Of a DNA stretch of 64,000 nt, positions 43,533 to 52,873 are shown one piece after another. Source of the stretch: Paenibacillus sp. FSL H7-0331 (GTDB lineage Bacteria; Bacillota; Bacilli; Paenibacillales; NBRC-103111). The notes under the pieces are model-generated. The model did no database searches, was not told where the DNA came from, and saw only the letters and a list, made by a program, of their open reading frames with translations. The number at the start of each line of letters is the position of its first letter. Position 1 is the first letter of the stretch. The position numbers were made by a program, and so were the translations under genes. Where the stretch lies: positions 62,001 through 126,000 of the forward strand of contig NZ_MRTH01000019.1 in assembly GCF_001956045.1 (NCBI RefSeq). Direction: 5' to 3'.

Positions 43533-45194
43533 TTAGATGAGCTGCCTTCCACCCGAACCGGCCAACAGGGTGACAGCTTCTTCCAGCTGCCGGTCAATTG
43601 AATCCGGTGCGTAAATCAGCCATTGATTGAAGCTCATGAAGAACACTCTGCCGGACTTTACAGCCGGATGACGAAGCCATGCCTCAGTGGCCTGAAGCTG
43701 CTTCATGCCAGCTCTTGCCTCCTGCTCTGACTTTGCGATAAGCAATAGGTAATCCGCTTCGTAATCGCCGATCTCCTCAGCAGAAGCGGCTACCCAGACC
43801 AGTCCGGTTCCAATATCATACTTATCGATTTGCCTTTGCAGCTTTTCAGGGGGGCGCATTTGCAAGGAACGATAGAAAACATGACCCATATTGCGCGCAC
43901 CGTATATTCGAAGTCCATTGGCAGTAAAGGTGCATATTACAACGGATTTACTGCCGGTAGCGGACCCGATTTTTTTGCGTGCAAGCTCTACTCGCTGTTC
44001 GTGGCGCTCCCGCCATTCCTTGGCCGCCTGTTCTTTATCTACAAGCTGGGCAATTTCTTGTATATGATAGAAAATATCCTTTTGCATCCAGGGGATCACA
44101 ATAATAGGGGCGATGTCGCCTATGTTGTTTCTGGCTTGGAGGGATATATTTTCTTTGCACATAATCATATCGGGCTTCACCCGGATCAGCTTCTGTCTCC
44201 AGATGTCCCAGGACTGGGAGCTTTCCAGCGGCTCCGACACACGGTCCGTAATGGAAGTCGGTCCTTTATCGATTCTGGCCGCATAGGGGACGATGCCAAG
44301 TGTGTATAAATGATCAGTGCAAGCGTAAGAAAGCGAGGCCACATTCCTGTGGTGATGCTTCAGATAGACGGATGGCGCGACGCCATACTGGGCTTTGAAC
44401 CGACGGCTGAAATAAAATTCATCCTTGTAACCGACCTCACGGGCCACATTGCGAATTTTGTCTTGTGAGAGCAGCAGCAGTTCCTTGGCTCTATTCATTC
44501 GCAAGCCGGTTAAGTATTCAATCGGGCTTTTATCCATCTTTTGCTTGAACAGTGTCGAATAATAGGAGGGATTCAAGCCTGCCAGGTCGGCCAGCTTATC
44601 CAGAGTGATATCCGTGTGATAAGCATCCTGCATATAGCGTACCGACTGATCAAACGCATTCCAGGTATCGATGGTGATCACGGACTGTGCTTCTTTAAGC
44701 AGCATACGCAAAATTGCGTACATGTAAATGGACTGCTGCAGCTTCATGGCCACATCCAGTGAGTGGTGATTATCGTATAAAAGCTTGATCAGTCTGGAAA
44801 ATAAGCCATACTGATGTATCGCAATTTGTCCTTGAACGGGAAAGGAGCGTTCTTTTTCATACCCTCTGTAAGAATCGGTTGATTCGGACTGGCGATATAG
44901 CTCAAACGAGACCCGATATAGTTTTAGATTAGGCTGATGCATGCTGTTGATTACAGCTTTCATCCCGGACAGCAGTAAGAACGCATGTTTACGTGAAAGC
45001 TGCAGCATCTGACCATTTAACAACATTTCACCGCTGCCCCCAACAATAAACAACAGCACATGGTGGTCAAGCTCTGAGGATTCTTCAGACCGATAAGTAC
45101 CGTAATCGAGATATTCGATAGTGCTGACTTCAAGCAGTGTTTGTTGGAACAGGATCTCGATATCTGTTTCCGTATTATGTAAACCCATACTCAT
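43533..45194 (-). CDS. AraC regulator fused to an iron-siderophore-binding domain (Btr-like)
   Basis: 553 residues from ATG 45194 (minus), with GGGAGG eight bases upstream. Residues about 1-180 form an N-terminal sensing region, about 185-290 the AraC-type DNA-binding pair (MQDAYHTDITLDKLADLAG, IRNVAREVGYKDEFYFSRRFKAQYG). The remaining 260 residues are a binding-protein-like domain (LYTLGIVPYAARIDKG, IRVKPDMIMCKENIS, WLIYAPDSIDRQLEEAVTLL). This is the layout of B. subtilis Btr, which activates siderophore uptake when it binds the ferric siderophore. It precedes the uptake genes and has its own Fur box. Confidence 0.92.
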   Translation of the reverse strand: MSMGLHNTETDIEILFQQTLLEVSTIEYLDYGTYRSEESSELDHHVLLFIVGGSGEMLLNGQMLQLSRKHAFLLLSGMKAVINSMHQPNLKLYRVSFELYRQSESTDSYRGYEKERSFPVQGQIAIHQYGLFSRLIKLLYDNHHSLDVAMKLQQSIYMYAILRMLLKEAQSVITIDTWNAFDQSVRYMQDAYHTDITLDKLADLAGLNPSYYSTLFKQKMDKSPIEYLTGLRMNRAKELLLLSQDKIRNVAREVGYKDEFYFSRRFKAQYGVAPSVYLKHHHRNVASLSYACTDHLYTLGIVPYAARIDKGPTSITDRVSEPLESSQSWDIWRQKLIRVKPDMIMCKENISLQARNNIGDIAPIIVIPWMQKDIFYHIQEIAQLVDKEQAAKEWRERHEQRVELARKKIGSATGSKSVVICTFTANGLRIYGARNMGHVFYRSLQMRPPEKLQRQIDKYDIGTGLVWVAASAEEIGDYEADYLLLIAKSEQEARAGMKQLQATEAWLRHPAVKSGRVFFMSFNQWLIYAPDSIDRQLEEAVTLLAGSGGRQLI

Positions 45195-45215
45195 TTGGTT
45201 GTCCTCCCAGACAAT

Positions 45216-45234
45216 AATGAGAATAATTCTCATT
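45216..45234 (-). promoter_or_regulatory. Fur box before the Btr-like gene
   Basis: Arms AATGAGAAT (45216-45224) and its exact complement (45226-45234) flank a single A, a perfect 9-1-9 Fur-type palindrome, 22 bases upstream of the start at 45194. It also lies in the region shared with the divergent bacteriocin precursor, 262 bases before that gene. Confidence 0.88.
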
Positions 45235-45495
45235 TAATATGGCTAATTGTACAGCAATAAGAGCTTTCTTTCAATTCCTATAGATACCCATTTGCGCGAA
45301 ACATCGGTTCATTTGGGTGATACCCGCGATGTTCCTCTGTCCACAATAGCTTGCTTTGGTACAAATGCCCATAAAATGGGCGTTTGAATCAGTAACAGAT
45401 GCGGATATTTACCATAGACTGAATGTATGTTATGTTCATTCCTTCCTTCATGGTTGTATCTGTGAACAGAAAAAAAATTATAGGAGGCTTTTACA

Positions 45496-45795
45496 ATGAA
45501 TCAATTTCAAAATGATCTGCAACAATTAAGTGTTTCCCAGTTTCAGGCTGGAGAGATGACACCTTGGAACCAGCAAGGCCAGTACCCGGGAGTTCAATAT
45601 CCAAATGGCGTTAATCAGGTGGATCCGTCACGGCTGTGCGTTGGCTTCGGGGGCTTTTGCGTAGGTTTTTGCGGTGGTTTTTGCGTTGGATCTTGTGTAG
45701 GTTTTTGCGGCGGTTTTCAATGCGGTGGATTTCGTTGTGGTGGATGCGGCGGCTTTCGCTGTGGTGGATGTGGCGGCTTTCATCGTTGTCGTTAA
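45496..45795 (+). CDS. Heterocycloanthracin-type thiazole/oxazole peptide precursor
   Basis: 99 residues, ATG 45496 after TAGGAGG. The leader (1-47) carries FQNDLQQLSVSQFQAGEMTPW, the type of leader seen in heterocycloanthracin/sonorensin precursors. The core (48-99) has 12 Cys (48, 55, 59, 63, 67, 71, 76, 81, 84, 89, 92, 98), one Ser and otherwise mostly Gly, Phe and Val. It reads as CVGF/CGGF units and then CGG/CGGFR units. The Cys residues are expected to become thiazoles through the enzymes at 45982-51446. Unlike the classical Cys-Xaa-Xaa cores, most spacing here is Cys-x3-Cys. Confidence 0.9.
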   Translation: MNQFQNDLQQLSVSQFQAGEMTPWNQQGQYPGVQYPNGVNQVDPSRLCVGFGGFCVGFCGGFCVGSCVGFCGGFQCGGFRCGGCGGFRCGGCGGFHRCR

Positions 45796-45849
45796 TTCTA
45801 TTGTTTCAGGGTTGTTAAATAAAATTGCTTCGGCTGTCGAGAAGAGCCC

Positions 45850-45878
45850 GCCCCTTACAACAACAGGTTGTCAGGGGC
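45850..45878 (+). terminator. Stem-loop between precursor and maturation genes
   Basis: GCCCCTTACAAC (45850-45861) pairs with GTTGTCAGGGGC (45867-45878), one mismatch, followed by ATTTATTCATT. A partial terminator here would give far more precursor than enzyme transcript, as is common in peptide clusters. Confidence 0.75.
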
Positions 45879-45981
45879 ATTTATTCATTACAGGCAAGGC
45901 ATGTGGGACGAATTGACGTACATACAATATGGAAGAGAGGGTTCCACATTAGGGTAATTCGCAACAATTAGGAGGAGACAA

Positions 45982-47910
45982 ATGACAAGTCTAACCCCTG
46001 CTGCACGCCTAAAAGTTAAGGATGACACGTTTTTTCTCCCTGTTCCGAACGACGGTGTGTACTTCCGTAATAACGTAGGCACATTCCGCATGGAGGGCGG
46101 GATGATCGACCGGTGGATTGAAAAGTTGGTTCCTATGTTCAGTGGAGAACATACTTTGGAGGATTTGACAGACGGATTGTCGTACACGCACCGTGAACGG
46201 GTTTATGAAATCGCAAATGTGTTATACCAACAAGGCTTTGTTCGGGATGTAAGTAAGGACCTAACGCATCAATTAACGGACGGAATTATCCAAAAGTACG
46301 CTGGACAAATAGCCTTTTTAGAAAGTTTCGGCGATTCCGGCGCATACCGGTTTCAGTGTTATCGGCGGGCTGACATATTAGCGGTCGGGTCAGGTCCGAT
46401 CTTCGTTGCATTAATTTCCGCATTAATGGAGTCAGGGCTGCCTAAAATCAATATGCTGATAACCGATTCGGTGCCGACGAACCGGGAACGGCTTGTGGAA
46501 TTGGCAGAACAGGCCCACCGTATGGATCCTGATGTAGTTCTTAAGGAAATCATGAAGCAAAGGGAAGGAGCAGACGGTTGGAGGGACGTTGTCCAGCCAT
46601 TCCAATCGGTTTTGTATGTATCTCAAGAGGGGGATATCGAGGAGTTCCGGCACCTCCATACAGCTTGCAAAACGGAGAAGAAGATTTTGCTGCCGGCAAT
46701 GTGTCTGCATCAGACAGGAATGGCAGGTCCGGTTGTACATTCGGATGCGGAGGGATGCTGGGAATCAGCGTGGCGTCGGGTCCACCAGCCAGCCGTTATT
46801 AAGGACCCGGAGCTGCACATTTTCTCATCCACAGCGGGAGCGATGCTTGCCAATGTGATTGTGTTCGAGCTGTTTAAAACCGTTACGGGGGATTCAGAGC
46901 TGAGAAATTCGTTTTTTCTGCTGGATCTGGAAACGTTGGAGGGCAGCTGGCACCCATTCATGCCGCATCCTCTGATTCATGGATTTGAGGAAGCCCGAAC
47001 GGTTCAAGCATCGAAGCTTCAGTTGAAGCTGCAGCTTGATGGGAGTGAAGGGAACGCGGACAAAAGTGTACTGCTGACTTATTTGAACCGATTGACTTCC
47101 GCACAATCAGGGATTCTCCATGTTTGGGAAGAAGGGGATTTGAGACAGCTGCCACTCTCGCAGTGTCGTGTTCAGACGGTTGATCCATTATCACAGGGTC
47201 CTGCTGACCTGCTGCCGGAGCTGATCGGTACAGGATTGACACACGAGGAAGCCCGGCGGGAATCGGGACTGCTTGGGCTTGAAGCTTATGTATCACGATT
47301 GGCCGACATCATCCTTAAAACGCAAGAGGTTGTCGGTATCGGTGTAGGGGAAACGGCAGCAGAAGGCGTTTTGCGAGGATTAAAAGCCAATTTGGCCATG
47401 CAGCACGCCATGCAGCAGGTTCATGAGCAAACTGTCACTCGGGTTCAGTTAAATAGGGTGGAGGATCAGCGCAGCCGGTATTATTTACAGGCTTTGACCA
47501 CTATGAGGGGAGAGCCGGTGATCGCCTTGGGAGAGCCAGTGTTGGGCTTCCCAGCAGTATGGGTCGGTACAGGGGAATACTGGTATGGCAGTACGGACTT
47601 GAATACAACTATGGCGCTGCAGAAGGGACTACAAGCTGCACTCCAGAAGGTGCAAAATAATTCCGTATATCCTGCGAATCAGGTGCTGGAGCTGGAAGCT
47701 TCATCCCTGAGATTTGGCAAGGATACCGTGGACCTTGTGATTCCCTCAAGTGAAGGAAATTTAAAGTCCGAAATTTTACAGGATGCTTTGCAACTATTGA
47801 AAAAGAACGGCAAACAGCTCTTTGTTATGGATCTGGCCGTAGAACCGTTTTTGCAAGAAGAACTCAAAGGAGTGTTTGGCGTGCTGCTGCGAGAGGGGGA
47901 GTCCCGGTGA
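45982..47910 (+). CDS. TOMM F protein (ocin-ThiF-like leader-binding partner)
   Basis: 642 residues, start ATG 45982 after AGGAGGAG. N-terminal RRE-like region (about 1-95: DDTFFLPVPNDGVYFRNNVG, EHTLEDLTDGLSYTHRERVYEI) followed by a ThiF/E1-like domain (YRRADILAVGSGPIFVALIS) without a classical ATP site. The family (putative thiazole-containing bacteriocin maturation protein) binds the leader peptide and activates the cyclodehydratase in heterocycloanthracin clusters. It overlaps the next gene by four bases, showing tight coupling. Its length fits the family. Confidence 0.88.
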   Translation: MTSLTPAARLKVKDDTFFLPVPNDGVYFRNNVGTFRMEGGMIDRWIEKLVPMFSGEHTLEDLTDGLSYTHRERVYEIANVLYQQGFVRDVSKDLTHQLTDGIIQKYAGQIAFLESFGDSGAYRFQCYRRADILAVGSGPIFVALISALMESGLPKINMLITDSVPTNRERLVELAEQAHRMDPDVVLKEIMKQREGADGWRDVVQPFQSVLYVSQEGDIEEFRHLHTACKTEKKILLPAMCLHQTGMAGPVVHSDAEGCWESAWRRVHQPAVIKDPELHIFSSTAGAMLANVIVFELFKTVTGDSELRNSFFLLDLETLEGSWHPFMPHPLIHGFEEARTVQASKLQLKLQLDGSEGNADKSVLLTYLNRLTSAQSGILHVWEEGDLRQLPLSQCRVQTVDPLSQGPADLLPELIGTGLTHEEARRESGLLGLEAYVSRLADIILKTQEVVGIGVGETAAEGVLRGLKANLAMQHAMQQVHEQTVTRVQLNRVEDQRSRYYLQALTTMRGEPVIALGEPVLGFPAVWVGTGEYWYGSTDLNTTMALQKGLQAALQKVQNNSVYPANQVLELEASSLRFGKDTVDLVIPSSEGNLKSEILQDALQLLKKNGKQLFVMDLAVEPFLQEELKGVFGVLLREGESR

Positions 47911-49847
47911 ACAGAGGGCTGGCTATTATTGGAAAGGGAGGGTTGGCGGATCTTGTGACCCGCGAGCTGTCCGCCCTATGCAGGATTGTATGTCTGAGCG
48001 ACTTTAAGGAGGGAGTACCGGAAGACGTCGATTTCGCCTTGGTGCTGCACGATGCATGGCATCCCTCTGTTCATCAGGAAGCGGAAGAGCTTTTCCGGAA
48101 AGCAGCTATTCCATGGCTGAGAGGTTTTGTTGCATTCGGCGAAGGTGTGATCGGACCGCTAGTCCGACCTGATTTATCCGGGTGTACACAATGCGCTGAC
48201 ACTCGGCGCCTCTTGGCGGGACGTGACCGCAAAGAGACGTGGATGCTGCAGCAGCGTCTGAAGACCGGTGCGAATTCTCGTGACGCCTGGTCATCAAGTA
48301 CAGGACTATTGCAGATGGCACACCTGATTGTGAAAGATACGATGGATGTGCTTCAGGGCAACACTTCCCGCTTGGAAGAACGAGTGTTTTTCATGGATAT
48401 GAAAACATTAAGGAGCACCAGCCACTGTTTTCTGCCGGACCCACTCTGTACATTTTGCAGCTATATGCCTGAAGATACACCAGCAAGGGCCCGCATCTCT
48501 CTTCAATCAAGTCCCAAGATTAGCTCCAAAAGCTACCGCAGTCGGTCGTTAGAGGAACTTGCAGGCTTTCTGGTGAAAGATTATCTGGATTATAAGACCG
48601 GCTTCTTGAATGGAAAAATGGTTGATCTTATGTCTCCTTTTGCTGATGTGAGTGTAAATCTACCGATGTTCGACCATGATGAAGCTACAGCAGGCCGTAC
48701 GCACTCGTATGCGGAAAGCGAACTGACTGCTATTATGGAGGGCTTGGAGCGATATTGCGGTATGGCGCCCCGCGGTAAAAGGCCGGTGGTCAACGACAGT
48801 TACCGTAATCTGGCGGAGCATGCCCTTCATCCAGCTACGGTAGGCTTGTATGCGAAGGAGCAGTATGAGCGGCCTCATTTTCCTTTCAAGCCATTTCATC
48901 CTGACGAGCCGATCGATTGGGTATGGGGCTATTCGTTTGAGCGGCAAAATCCAATATTAATTCCGCAGCAGCTTGCATATTACAGTTCGAGCTGTGGTCA
49001 AGGATTTATCTATGAAACGTCCAACGGCTGCGCATTGGGAGGAAGCTTAGAAGAGGCTATATTTTACGGCATCATGGAAGTGGTGGAACGCGATTCTTTT
49101 CTGTTGACCTGGTACGCAGAACTGCCGCTCCCTAGGCTGGATCCTTATTCTGCAGGGGATATGGAACTGGAGCTCATGATCCAACGCTTGCAGACGGTAG
49201 CCGGATTTGATGTATATTTGTATAACGCAACGATGGAAAATGGAATTCCAAGCGTGTGGGCAATGGCCAAAAACATGAAATCAAAGGGAGTCAACCTGAT
49301 TTGCGCTGCAGGAGCTCACCCGGACCCCGTTCGTGCTGCGAAAAGTGCGGTTCATGAATTATCGGGGATGACGTTGACACTCGATGGCAAGTTCGAAGAA
49401 AACCGCGAGCAGTATAGGCAAATGCTGCATGACCCATCCCTGGTGACCGGTATGGAAGACCACTCGATGCTTTACAGCTTACCGGAAGCAGAAGATCGTC
49501 TGCAATTTCTGTTGGAAGAAAACCGACCTCTGCGGGCATTTCAGGAGGAATTCGATAGGGTGCCGACGCATTCGGATTTGACCGATGACCTGAAGGACGG
49601 TCTTCAGGCGTTCCACCGATTGAATCTCGATGTGATCGTGGTAGATCAGACAACGCCTGAATTACAACGAAATGAATTGTACTGCGTGAAGGTGCTGATT
49701 CCAGGCATGCTTCCAATGACGTTCGGTCAACATCTCACCCGTGTGATAGGGTTGGACAGAGTGTTAAAGGTACCGGCGCTGCTCGGGTATGTCAAACAGC
49801 CGCTGCTTTTGAACCAACTGAATCCACATCCGCATCCGTTCCCTTAA
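47907..49847 (+). CDS. Fused TOMM cyclodehydratase (C domain + YcaO)
   Basis: 646 residues from GTG 47907, overlapping the F protein by four bases. The N-terminal E1-like part holds two CxxC pairs, Cys93/Cys96 and Cys181/Cys184, likely a zinc site. From about 265 a YcaO domain follows (SYAESELTAIMEGLERYCG, SNGCALGGSLEEAIFYGIMEVVERDSFLL, AKSAVHELSGMTL) and ends in the proline-rich NPHPHPFP tail typical of cyclodehydrating YcaO enzymes. It uses ATP to cyclise Cys (and Ser/Thr) of the precursor into azolines. Confidence 0.93.
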   Translation: MNRGLAIIGKGGLADLVTRELSALCRIVCLSDFKEGVPEDVDFALVLHDAWHPSVHQEAEELFRKAAIPWLRGFVAFGEGVIGPLVRPDLSGCTQCADTRRLLAGRDRKETWMLQQRLKTGANSRDAWSSSTGLLQMAHLIVKDTMDVLQGNTSRLEERVFFMDMKTLRSTSHCFLPDPLCTFCSYMPEDTPARARISLQSSPKISSKSYRSRSLEELAGFLVKDYLDYKTGFLNGKMVDLMSPFADVSVNLPMFDHDEATAGRTHSYAESELTAIMEGLERYCGMAPRGKRPVVNDSYRNLAEHALHPATVGLYAKEQYERPHFPFKPFHPDEPIDWVWGYSFERQNPILIPQQLAYYSSSCGQGFIYETSNGCALGGSLEEAIFYGIMEVVERDSFLLTWYAELPLPRLDPYSAGDMELELMIQRLQTVAGFDVYLYNATMENGIPSVWAMAKNMKSKGVNLICAAGAHPDPVRAAKSAVHELSGMTLTLDGKFEENREQYRQMLHDPSLVTGMEDHSMLYSLPEAEDRLQFLLEENRPLRAFQEEFDRVPTHSDLTDDLKDGLQAFHRLNLDVIVVDQTTPELQRNELYCVKVLIPGMLPMTFGQHLTRVIGLDRVLKVPALLGYVKQPLLLNQLNPHPHPFP

Positions 49848-49868
49848 AACGACTGAGGAGGAAGGAAG

Positions 49869-51446
49869 ATGAGTCTGGAAACATTCCTGCGTAGTCTCCA
49901 TGAGGATGCTAATGAGTCCAGACCTCAGGACTGGCAAGTGGACTGGGATGACGCGCCTCTTCCATATAAGCTATATCGCAGATTGCCAGTCTTTCCTTTA
50001 TCCCTGGAAATCCCGTTGTCACTGTATAGAAATCGATCGCCCGCCAATCCCGATCTGACAACAATCGGTCATTTTCTATGGCATGTATACGGCCTGACCC
50101 GATTGAGCCAATACCCTGCGGCCCATTCCATGAACCAAAAGTTGGGCCCGTTGCAGATGTATCGGCGTTTTGTCCCTTCAGGCGGCGGGTTGTATCCAAA
50201 CGAGCTATATGTATATCTGAAGACGGCCGATTCTCCTCTTGGTGTCTATCATTACGATGTGGCACACCATCGGCTGGTTTTGCTTCGTGAGGGGAACTTT
50301 GATTCCTACCTGAATCAGGCACTCGGAAGTCGATGTGATATATCGGGTTGTTTTGCAACGGTTTTGGTTTCCGTCATGTTTTGGAAAAATTTTTATAAAT
50401 ACAATAATTTTGCTTATCGATTGCAAGGATTGGATACGGGTGTAATGATTGGTCAATTACTTGAAGTGACCCGACAGTATGGTTACGAATCACGGGTGTA
50501 TTTTCAATTTCTGGATCGGGCGGTTAATCATCTGCTTGGGATATCCGATAGGGATGAGAGTGTGTATGCGGTGATCCCACTTTCGACGAAGCCCATGACA
50601 TCTTGGTTGCACAACGGGATTGATGTAGTGGGGGGAAGCTATGCGGTTCAATTGTGCAGGGAACTACCGGAAGTTCGACATGAAAGCTTCGAGCGGTCGC
50701 TTAAAGTCAAAGCATACCCGAAGCTGACACAGATGAACGAAGCGTCCATGCTGGACTCAATAGGTTCGTTTCGACACATTGGGGAGACGAAGCATGTTGA
50801 AAGCCGACTACAGTCGGTATATATGCCCCACGTGAAGCGGTTATCCTATGATCTGACCTCGATTTGCCAAAATCGGTATTCACCAGAATCGGATTTCGTA
50901 TTGAGCAAGGTGACCCATTCCGAAGTGGCGGCTTTGTTACAACAGGCGATGGCTTCTTTATCTTATTATAATGACCTGAATGCTCCCAATGAAAATCCTG
51001 CAGCTCGTATGTCCTTGTACTGTTGTTTGTATAACGTTGAAGGCATTCCTGACGGTGCCTATCGCTATGATCGCACGGCTCATTTATTGTGCCGGGTACG
51101 TTCGGGAGATCATCGGCTAAGGCTGCAGCTTGGAATGTCGATGAATAACGTCAACTTGTTTCAAGTACCCCTCTGCCTGCATGTGGTAAGCGCACAGGAC
51201 TACAACAAATCGGCACTAGGGTATCGGGGATATCGTATTCAGCAGATGGAAGCGGGGATACTTGTACAAAATTTACTGTTAGCGGCGTCCGCCATGGGTA
51301 TGGGAGGGCGGCCATTGCTCGGATTTAATACTGCTATCTGTGATGAGCTGTACAAATTAGCTGAGCGTGGCAAGACCAGTCTGATTCAGATCCCGATCGG
51401 TCACCATCGTCAGCGTCCTCGTTTGGAAGGAGGTTTGCACAGCTAA
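49869..51446 (+). CDS. SagB-type azoline dehydrogenase (two nitroreductase-like domains)
   Basis: 525 residues, start ATG 49869 with GAGGAAGGAAG upstream, 21 bases after the cyclodehydratase stop. Two nitroreductase-like halves: the first with RRFVPSGGGLYPNELYVYL and YRLQGLDTGVMIGQLLEV, the second with AARMSLYCCLYNVEGIPDGA, YRGYRIQQMEAGILVQNLLL and GMGGRPLLGFN. FMN-dependent oxidation of azolines to azoles is the family function. It completes the biosynthetic set; no transporter or peptidase gene is in the cluster. A terminator follows. Confidence 0.92.
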   Translation: MSLETFLRSLHEDANESRPQDWQVDWDDAPLPYKLYRRLPVFPLSLEIPLSLYRNRSPANPDLTTIGHFLWHVYGLTRLSQYPAAHSMNQKLGPLQMYRRFVPSGGGLYPNELYVYLKTADSPLGVYHYDVAHHRLVLLREGNFDSYLNQALGSRCDISGCFATVLVSVMFWKNFYKYNNFAYRLQGLDTGVMIGQLLEVTRQYGYESRVYFQFLDRAVNHLLGISDRDESVYAVIPLSTKPMTSWLHNGIDVVGGSYAVQLCRELPEVRHESFERSLKVKAYPKLTQMNEASMLDSIGSFRHIGETKHVESRLQSVYMPHVKRLSYDLTSICQNRYSPESDFVLSKVTHSEVAALLQQAMASLSYYNDLNAPNENPAARMSLYCCLYNVEGIPDGAYRYDRTAHLLCRVRSGDHRLRLQLGMSMNNVNLFQVPLCLHVVSAQDYNKSALGYRGYRIQQMEAGILVQNLLLAASAMGMGGRPLLGFNTAICDELYKLAERGKTSLIQIPIGHHRQRPRLEGGLHS

Positions 51447-51462
51447 TACAACATGGTTACAT

Positions 51463-51494
51463 AAAAAGTCGCCTAACTTAAATGGCGGCTTTTT
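51463..51494 (+). terminator. Intrinsic terminator of the TOMM operon
   Basis: AAAAAGTCGCC (51463-51473) pairs with GGCGGCTTTTT (51484-51494), giving a GC-rich core and a T tract, 17 bases after the dehydrogenase stop. Confidence 0.88.
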
Positions 51495-51679
51495 GGTTAT
51501 GTCATGAGGTTTTTACCATTCCACATTGACTTGACGGTGACGAAATATTAAGAAAATAGTCGGATTCGGCATCGGTGTCATCCAAAAAAACGTAGATCCG
51601 CATTTGTAACAGTTGCTCTTGGTCAAAACACCACGTATGATACAGCATCTTATAGAAGTCTGGGAGGCTGAAAATAAAA

Positions 51680-52585
51680 ATGAAACGATTAGTTGCTAAA
51701 AGCAGAAGAACTGGGTTTTGTATGCAATTATTTAACCCCAGAGTCGTTACTCTATCAGCACGTTCAGCAGTATATAATTTTGACAAGCCATCAGAAGATG
51801 TTGTCATAGTGTGCATTAGTGGCTTTCGTGGTGGAAATAGCAATGGAATGACCAGCCTAAGGGACACTTTAAGAGAAAAACTCACCGCAAAATACGGGAT
51901 TAATCCGAACAACATTTTTCACATCAAATGGAACCAAGAAAATGACAGCAACCGTAGAAATATTCCTTTAATAAGTGACATAAATAAAGAAATTCTTAGA
52001 CGTACTAAAAACCCAAGGTATGTCGCACTTATTGGACATTCATTTGGTGGGTGGGCAGCAAGTAGACTCTCCAGAGTGACTCTAAAAATCCCTGATTTTG
52101 TTGGTCTTGTTGATCCAGTATACGGGCCTGCCAATACATTAAAAAAACCAGGAGATGTGCCCCGTGGGAAAAAGATCATTGAGTGGTTTCAAAATAACGG
52201 GATTACTGGATTAACGGATTGTCCACCGTATTTAAGAGTGCCATGTACATCCGATCGAGAAGGTTTTTCGTGTGGTTTTCAAGGTGTGCCAGGTGCAGTG
52301 CAAAGACCTGTTAAATACATGCGAACTTGGAGTGGAGCAAATATCCCATGCAGTAAAACGGATAAGGCTCCACTTCTTGCCTACCATACGAGCATTGACG
52401 ATGATCAAAGAGTTCATCATGAAATATTTAATCAAATAAATCGCGACTTAAGTAAGATTATTAAAAAGAGTTCGGTTCATAGAAGGTTAGTCATGGCAAA
52501 AATAAACGTTAAGAGACGCTCTGAATGCAAATGCCATAATAAGAAAGTTCGTGTTATATCAAATTGTAGGTGTCAGAAAAAGTAG
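51680..52585 (+). CDS. Alpha/beta hydrolase-like protein with Cys-rich tail
   Basis: 301 residues, ATG 51680 with GGGAGG about 12 bases upstream. The middle carries a lipase-type nucleophile elbow GHSFGGWAASRLS after a strand (RYVALI), and VGLVDPVYGP, consistent with an alpha/beta hydrolase. No signal peptide. The last 25 residues are basic and Cys-rich (ECKCHNKKVRVISNCRCQ), an odd tail that could bind metal or nucleic acid. It follows the TOMM operon but is separated by a terminator, so a role in that pathway is unproven. Confidence 0.65.
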   Translation: MKRLVAKSRRTGFCMQLFNPRVVTLSARSAVYNFDKPSEDVVIVCISGFRGGNSNGMTSLRDTLREKLTAKYGINPNNIFHIKWNQENDSNRRNIPLISDINKEILRRTKNPRYVALIGHSFGGWAASRLSRVTLKIPDFVGLVDPVYGPANTLKKPGDVPRGKKIIEWFQNNGITGLTDCPPYLRVPCTSDREGFSCGFQGVPGAVQRPVKYMRTWSGANIPCSKTDKAPLLAYHTSIDDDQRVHHEIFNQINRDLSKIIKKSSVHRRLVMAKINVKRRSECKCHNKKVRVISNCRCQKK

Positions 52586-52753
52586 TCAGATCAATATATC
52601 GTGATGGAAATGACGGGTATCGCTTCGGACACGCTAACGTCGTATTTTCCATGGATCGAGTATCACATTGCTAGCCGATAGAAGAAAATAGATTTATGGT
52701 CTGCATTATTAGTAATTATTACTAATTAGTTTCAATTGAATTCATATTTTCAA

Positions 52754-52793
52754 AAAAGAGGTATCTCTACATATGTGGAGACACCTCTTTTAA
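52754..52793. terminator. Bidirectional terminator
   Basis: AAAAGAGGT and ACCTCTTTT arms with an inner CTCTAC/GTGGAG arm and a short loop form a strong stem with A/T ends on both strands. It serves the convergent hydrolase and TetR genes. Nothing else is evident in 52586-52873. Confidence 0.85.
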
Positions 52794-52873
52794 CTTGTAT
52801 CGAAAATAACAACGAACGTACGGAAAATGATTTGAGCGTTAAAGTGTAGATAACTAACATTGCAAACTCGTAG

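Noticed and set aside
45725..45916. Alternative frame over the bacteriocin core (Val/Ala-rich)
   Set aside because: Produced by the repetitive Gly/Cys codons of the real precursor in another frame.
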